DNA of 9,656 nt from Kiritimatiellia bacterium (GTDB lineage: Bacteria; Verrucomicrobiota; Kiritimatiellia; RFP12; UBA1067): positions 1 through 9,656 of the forward strand of contig JAFPDR010000046.1 in assembly GCA_017389885.1 (NCBI GenBank), given 5' to 3'. Below are positions 6,548 through 9,656 of the stretch, piece by piece. The notes under the pieces were generated by a model, which saw nothing but the letters and a program-made list of their open reading frames with translations, made no database searches and was not told the DNA's origin. The position numbers and the translations under genes were made by a program. Within the stretch, counting starts at the first letter, position 1, and the number at the start of each line of letters is the position of its first letter.

Positions 6548-7121
6548 AAAGATCCTCCTCGGCGATTCCGCGGAGCTCCAGGAGCGTCATCGGACGCCGC
6601 GCGATCTCCTCTCCCAGGATGAGCAGCACGGCGGAGACGTGCTTGCAGGGGTTGGCGTAGTCCGGACACGAACACGCGGTCGTCATGTCGTACACGCCGG
6701 GCGCGAGCTTTCCGCCCGGGAAGAAGTCGAGCCCGCAGTCGCGGAACGCCTGCTCGACTTCCGTCGGCATGTCGTCCGCGATGAGACGCGCCGCCAACAT
6801 CGGCTCCCCCTTGATGCGCGCGACTATCGCCTCGCGCGCCGCTCCCTCGGGAACGCGGAAGTCTATCGTGACCCGATAGGGGTCCGGCCGCGTGCCGACT
6901 ACCTGCGCCTCGACGTGCGGACCCTCGAGGCGCATTCCGGTGACCTGTCCGGAGACGGCGTAGTGCTTTCCCCTCCCGAGCCGCGCGCCGAGTCCCATCC
7001 GCTCCAGCACCTCGACCCAGCGGCGCGCCCACCATGTGCGCGCGCCGCCGGAGCGAGACTCCTGCGCGCGGATTCCCGCGGCATACCGCGGTATCCGGAC
7101 AGGGTATTTCTTCTTACTCAT
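6537..7121 (-). CDS. SWIM zinc-finger protein (apparent frameshift at its 3' end)
   Basis: A 194-codon protein of the family often encoded beside SNF2 helicases; the SWIM finger is thought to bind DNA or partner proteins. Seen: TWWARRWVEVLE at 29-40, the typical N-terminal motif; a central beta-rich region (RGKHYAVSGQV at 50-60, DPYRVTIDF at 80-88); GLDFFPGG (130-137); and the SWIM finger C150-x-C152-x6-C159-x-H161 in the form CSCPDYANPCKH. It ends at LYEG and TGA, apparently before the C-terminus usual for the family, and the next frame continues it (separate entry). It starts 3 nt after the AAA ATPase stop, so the two are cotranscribed. No SNF2 helicase is in the window; the AAA protein takes the neighbour position. 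Confidence 0.9.
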   Translation of the reverse strand: MSKKKYPVRIPRYAAGIRAQESRSGGARTWWARRWVEVLERMGLGARLGRGKHYAVSGQVTGMRLEGPHVEAQVVGTRPDPYRVTIDFRVPEGAAREAIVARIKGEPMLAARLIADDMPTEVEQAFRDCGLDFFPGGKLAPGVYDMTTACSCPDYANPCKHVSAVLLILGEEIARRPMTLLELRGIAEEDLYEG

Positions 7122-7124
7122 CGA

Positions 7125-8696
7125 CTACAGCCCGATCAAATGGAGCGTCTTGCCGTCAAGTTCCATGTCGCGCGTGTATATCTTCTCGTCCCAGCTCTTG
7201 GACATGTCCTCGTCGAAGATCGCCATCCAGCCTTCCGTGAGGCCGAGGTGGTCGAGGTAGCCCGCGAGCTGCGCAGGCGACTCCGTCGGCGAGAAGTTGC
7301 GACGCATCTTCAGCTCCACTGCGTAGCGGAACTTCCCGAACTCCACGCACAGGTCCAGGCGCTTCGAGCCAAGCGCCATTTCGCGGGCGATGCGCCCCCC
7401 TCCGTTGACGACGCGCTGGAGATAGCCCATCATCACGAGGTGCGGCGTCGCCTCGTTGTAGCCGTACACCTCGCGGTCCGCGCCGCTGTTCTCGCGCCAG
7501 AACCTCTGGAACTCAGCCATCAGCGCCGGCATGTCCAAAGAACCGTCAGGCTTGAGCCAGAAAGGCGTGCCGTATCGCATCTTGAAATTCTCCTGCTCGT
7601 CGAACGTCAAGTAGCGCAGCATGATCTCCGCGTACATGGGATTGCCCGGAACGAGCGAGCCTTTGCCGTCCTCGCGGAGAATGCCAAGGTCAAGGGCATA
7701 GCGGTAGTCGTCATCGTTGCGCGGAGCCCCCTGCATCTTGCCCAGTATGACCGGCTCGACGACGCGCCTCACGCGCGGCTCCTTCAGACGCTCCATGAGA
7801 CTGTCGACATGCGTGCCTCTCGCCCGTATTATCTTCTCCTTTGCGGCAACGACGTCGTCGACTGTAATCGGCTCGTCGTAGCGGTACTCGTGGATGATCT
7901 CGACACACTCCTCCGCAATGGCGTTGACAAGCCAGGGCTGTCCGAGCGTAAATTCGTAGACCTTGTCGACGACACCTTCGCAGAAGACCTGTCCCGTCGC
8001 CTCGGTGTGCTGGGCGTACAAACGCGCGATGTCGTTCCGCCCGAAGTTCGGCATCGTAAGGTCGCGCTTGATGATGTTGAACGGGCTCGCGTCTCCGAGA
8101 GTCTGTCCGTCGGGGCGTATCCGCGCCTTGTAGTCGCGGATGTCGCGCATCCCTACAAGCGCAATCGACGCCGGGAACGGCGAAGCCCTGCGCGTGACGT
8201 AGCCGTCGCGGAGCTGTCGCAGGAAGGTGACGAGCGTGTCGTCCGAAAGGCAGTCCACCTCGTCGAAGAAAACGACGAGCGGCTTCCCGGAATATTCCGA
8301 CATCTGCGCAAGAAGCGCCTTGACGTCAAGCCCAGGAGGAGGCGGAAGCAAGGCCGGCAGGTCCGAACTTGGATCGCGGACAAGCCCCTTGAAAAGAGGA
8401 TGCCGCAGCATGGCGTTGCGCATCGATTCCACTATCTTCGGAATCCCGTCGCGCGGGTCGGTGAACCGCTGGACGCTCTCCACCGTGAAGTAGAGGGCGT
8501 TCATCTTCCCCTTTGAGTTGATTTCATCCACAAGCGCCATGAGCATAGTCGTCTTGCCGGACTGTCTGGCGGCGTGCAGCACGAAGTAGCTGCGCTGCTC
8601 GACGATGCGCTCTATCCCCGGCAGTCTTTCAAGCGCCGGAAGCATATAGTGTTCGTCGGGGAAGCACGGCCCCGCGATGTTGAAGCATCTTTCCAT
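7125..8696 (-). CDS. AAA-like ATPase with C-terminal PD-(D/E)XK-type nuclease-like domain
   Basis: A 523-residue protein of unknown role in a widespread bacterial family recognised by its start, FNIAGPCFPDEHYMLP, close to the FNTAGPC..HYMLP of relatives. Seen: Walker A ARQSGKTT at 43-50 (Lys48), Walker B VVFFDEVD at 141-148 (Asp145, Glu146), a candidate sensor segment VGMRD at 181-185, a winged-helix-like middle (about 220-365), and a C-terminal domain at about 400-523 with RLDL (Asp448) and AVELKM (Glu461, Lys463), the order expected for a PD-(D/E)XK active site, then AQLAGYLDHLG and WMAIFDE. I choose the ATG at 8696, not the one 33 nt upstream, because the family motif begins right after it and an extended -10 lies 7 nt before it. 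The SWIM gene follows at 3 nt. Related proteins are scattered and often multicopy; nuclease activity is inferred only from the motif. Confidence 0.88.
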   Translation of the reverse strand: MERCFNIAGPCFPDEHYMLPALERLPGIERIVEQRSYFVLHAARQSGKTTMLMALVDEINSKGKMNALYFTVESVQRFTDPRDGIPKIVESMRNAMLRHPLFKGLVRDPSSDLPALLPPPPGLDVKALLAQMSEYSGKPLVVFFDEVDCLSDDTLVTFLRQLRDGYVTRRASPFPASIALVGMRDIRDYKARIRPDGQTLGDASPFNIIKRDLTMPNFGRNDIARLYAQHTEATGQVFCEGVVDKVYEFTLGQPWLVNAIAEECVEIIHEYRYDEPITVDDVVAAKEKIIRARGTHVDSLMERLKEPRVRRVVEPVILGKMQGAPRNDDDYRYALDLGILREDGKGSLVPGNPMYAEIMLRYLTFDEQENFKMRYGTPFWLKPDGSLDMPALMAEFQRFWRENSGADREVYGYNEATPHLVMMGYLQRVVNGGGRIAREMALGSKRLDLCVEFGKFRYAVELKMRRNFSPTESPAQLAGYLDHLGLTEGWMAIFDEDMSKSWDEKIYTRDMELDGKTLHLIGL

Positions 8697-8703
8697 GCCT
8701 AAA

Positions 8704-8712
8704 ATTATACCA
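8704..8712 (-). promoter_or_regulatory. Extended -10 promoter of the AAA ATPase/SWIM operon (leaderless)
   Basis: The minus strand reads TGGTATAAT, the same nine bases as before the GH28 gene. The hexamer ends 7 nt before the chosen ATG at 8696, which predicts a leaderless message. No convincing -35 is visible at 16-18 bp, as is common for extended -10 promoters. Confidence 0.65.
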
Positions 8713-8760
8713 TAATCCGCCCCGCTCATGTGCGGCGCGATTTCGAATCAAGTCAAATTT

Positions 8761-8800
8761 AATGAGTTGGCTGTCAGGCATACCCGACAGCCAACTCATT
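8761..8800 (-). terminator. Perfect 15-bp inverted repeat after carB
   Basis: Arms AATGAGTTGGCTGTC (8761-8775) and GACAGCCAACTCATT (8786-8800) pair without error around a 10-nt loop whose inner bases can add two more G-C pairs. It lies 28 bp past the carB stop and before the AAA operon promoter. It most likely ends carB transcription, but on the minus strand it is followed by AAATTTGACTT rather than a clean T-run. The stem is longer and richer in A/T than the surrounding DNA, so a small mobile or palindromic element is an alternative. Confidence 0.65.
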
Positions 8801-8827
8801 GCTGACAATTTAGTCTGGCGGCGCCGC

Positions 8828-9655
8828 TCAGCTTATCGTCGCGTGGTACTCCTGGAGGGACTTGACGTCGCCCTTTCCGTTCATGGCGGCCTCGATGCCC
8901 TCCGCCGCGGCGTAGGCAGCGGCGATGGTCGTGAGGTACGGCACCTTGTACTTGATGCAAGCCTTGCGGATGCGCCCGAGGTGCTCGATGGAGTTCGCCT
9001 TCACCGACGGAGTGTTGATGACGAGCGAGACCTCGCGGTTCTTCACGACGTCGAGGCAGTCGGGACGCCCCTCGCCGATCTTCGCGACGGGATACGCCGG
9101 GATGCCGAGGTCGCGGAGCCAGTTGGCCGTGCCCTCGGTCGCGAGGATCGTGAAGCCGAGGTCCACGAGCTTCTTGACGGCGGACTCGATGTCGGCCTGC
9201 TTCTGCGTGAGCGAGACGAGGACGCGTCCAGGCTTCGTCGGAAGCGGCGCGCCCGCGGCCTCCTGCGACTTGAAGTACGCAAGGCCGAAGTTGTCCGCAA
9301 GACCGAGAACCTCGCCCGTGGAGCGCATCTCCGGCCCGAGGACGGGGTCAACCTCCGGGAACTTGTCGAACGGCAGCACCGCCTCCTTCACGCCGAAGTA
9401 CGGGACTACGTGCTTCTTGTCGAGGCCCATCGACTTCACGGTGTCGCCGAGCATGAGGTGCGTCGCGATGCCGGCCATCTGGACTCCGCCGACCTTCGAC
9501 ACGAGCGGAACCGTGCGGCTCGCGCGCGGATTCGCCTCGATGACGTACACCTTGTCGTCCTCGATCGCGAACTGCATGTTCATGAGCCCCACGACCTTGA
9601 GCTCCGTCGCGATGCGGCGCGTGTAGTCGAGGATCGTCGCCTTGTTCTTCTCGCT
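8828..9655 (-). CDS. carB: Carbamoyl-phosphate synthase large subunit, C-terminal part
   Basis: The last 275 residues of CarB, which makes carbamoyl phosphate from bicarbonate, ammonia (from glutamine by CarA) and two ATP, for arginine and pyrimidine synthesis. The fragment begins inside the second ATP-grasp domain: VGLMNMQFAIEDDKVYVIEANPRASR holds the Mg/ATP ligands Glu40 and Asn42 of the fragment. It then runs through the linker PFDKFPEVDPVLGPEMRSTGE (about 95-115) into the MGS-like regulatory domain: GRVLVSLTQKQ, LGFTILATEGTANWL and VSLVINTP (about 143-275). The frame is open to the right window edge, where the other roughly 800 residues lie. carA is not seen. The protein ends normally at ATIS, followed by the inverted repeat. 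Confidence 0.97.
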   Translation of the reverse strand, partial: SEKNKATILDYTRRIATELKVVGLMNMQFAIEDDKVYVIEANPRASRTVPLVSKVGGVQMAGIATHLMLGDTVKSMGLDKKHVVPYFGVKEAVLPFDKFPEVDPVLGPEMRSTGEVLGLADNFGLAYFKSQEAAGAPLPTKPGRVLVSLTQKQADIESAVKKLVDLGFTILATEGTANWLRDLGIPAYPVAKIGEGRPDCLDVVKNREVSLVINTPSVKANSIEHLGRIRKACIKYKVPYLTTIAAAYAAAEGIEAAMNGKGDVKSLQEYHATIS

Positions 9656-9656
9656 G

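Noticed and set aside
5353..6549. A 398-codon plus-strand frame opposite the GH28 gene
   Set aside because: It is a mirror of the GH28 gene in GC-rich DNA, rich in Val, Glu and Arg with no motif, whereas the minus strand has signal peptide and catalytic motifs.
6468..8516. A 682-codon open frame on the plus strand
   Set aside because: It lies opposite the SWIM and AAA genes, whose motifs are intact; the frame is open because codons here almost always end in G or C. Its protein is arginine- and histidine-rich with no recognisable domain.
8697..8729. An upstream ATG giving the AAA protein 11 more residues
   Set aside because: The family's N-terminal motif begins right after the later ATG, and the longer form would translate through the extended -10 element with no ribosome site ahead of it.

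Overview
This GC-rich window has third codon positions dominated by G and C. It reads as ordinary bacterial chromosome coded almost entirely on the minus strand; the one clear plus-strand gene is tRNA-Glu(TTC). Signal-peptide and ABC-export genes (a LolD/MacB-type ATPase with an FtsX-like permease) suggest an organism with a cell envelope of Gram-negative type. The family mix (GH28 enzyme, AAA ATPase with a PD-(D/E)XK-type tail, SWIM protein) would fit a gut-type PVC bacterium such as Kiritimatiellia or Lentisphaeria. That assignment is a weak impression; no marker gene here proves it.

Layout, read in the minus-strand direction (right to left). (1) 9655-8828 is the C-terminal quarter of carB, followed by a perfect 15-bp inverted repeat. 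(2) 8696-6371 is a small operon: an AAA-like ATPase with a C-terminal nuclease-like domain, then a SWIM zinc-finger protein 3 nt later. The SWIM C-terminus appears to continue in another frame as a 58-codon overlapping reading frame. (3) 6393-3640 is a tightly coupled operon of GH28 glycosidase, folB, HAD phosphatase and queH. Each gene starts on the stop codon of the previous one (ATGA, GTGA, GTGA overlaps). (4) 3586-3403 is an intergenic stretch with tRNA-Glu on the plus strand and a candidate minus-strand promoter behind it. (5) 3403-1472 holds dprA and panC, 3 nt apart. (6) 1401-1 holds the ABC ATPase and the start of its permease, which runs off the left edge.

The most interesting signals are regulatory and small-scale. 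The nine bases TGGTATAAT (an extended -10 element) occur three times on the minus strand, each exactly 7 nt before an ATG. At two of these the ATG is the best start of a real gene, which implies leaderless mRNAs. The third points through the antisense strand of tRNA-Glu toward dprA. Other points are a tandem 26-bp palindromic repeat inserted in frame in the linker of DprA, the apparent +1 frameshift at GGG-TGA in the SWIM gene, and a HAD phosphatase between folB and queH, whose pathways share a pterin precursor.

Working together: folB and queH both draw on products of GTP cyclohydrolase I (folate and queuosine). carB and panC are housekeeping genes for carbamoyl phosphate and pantothenate. 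dprA handles incoming single-stranded DNA. The AAA/SWIM pair has no assigned role and could be a DNA-processing or defence-like module.
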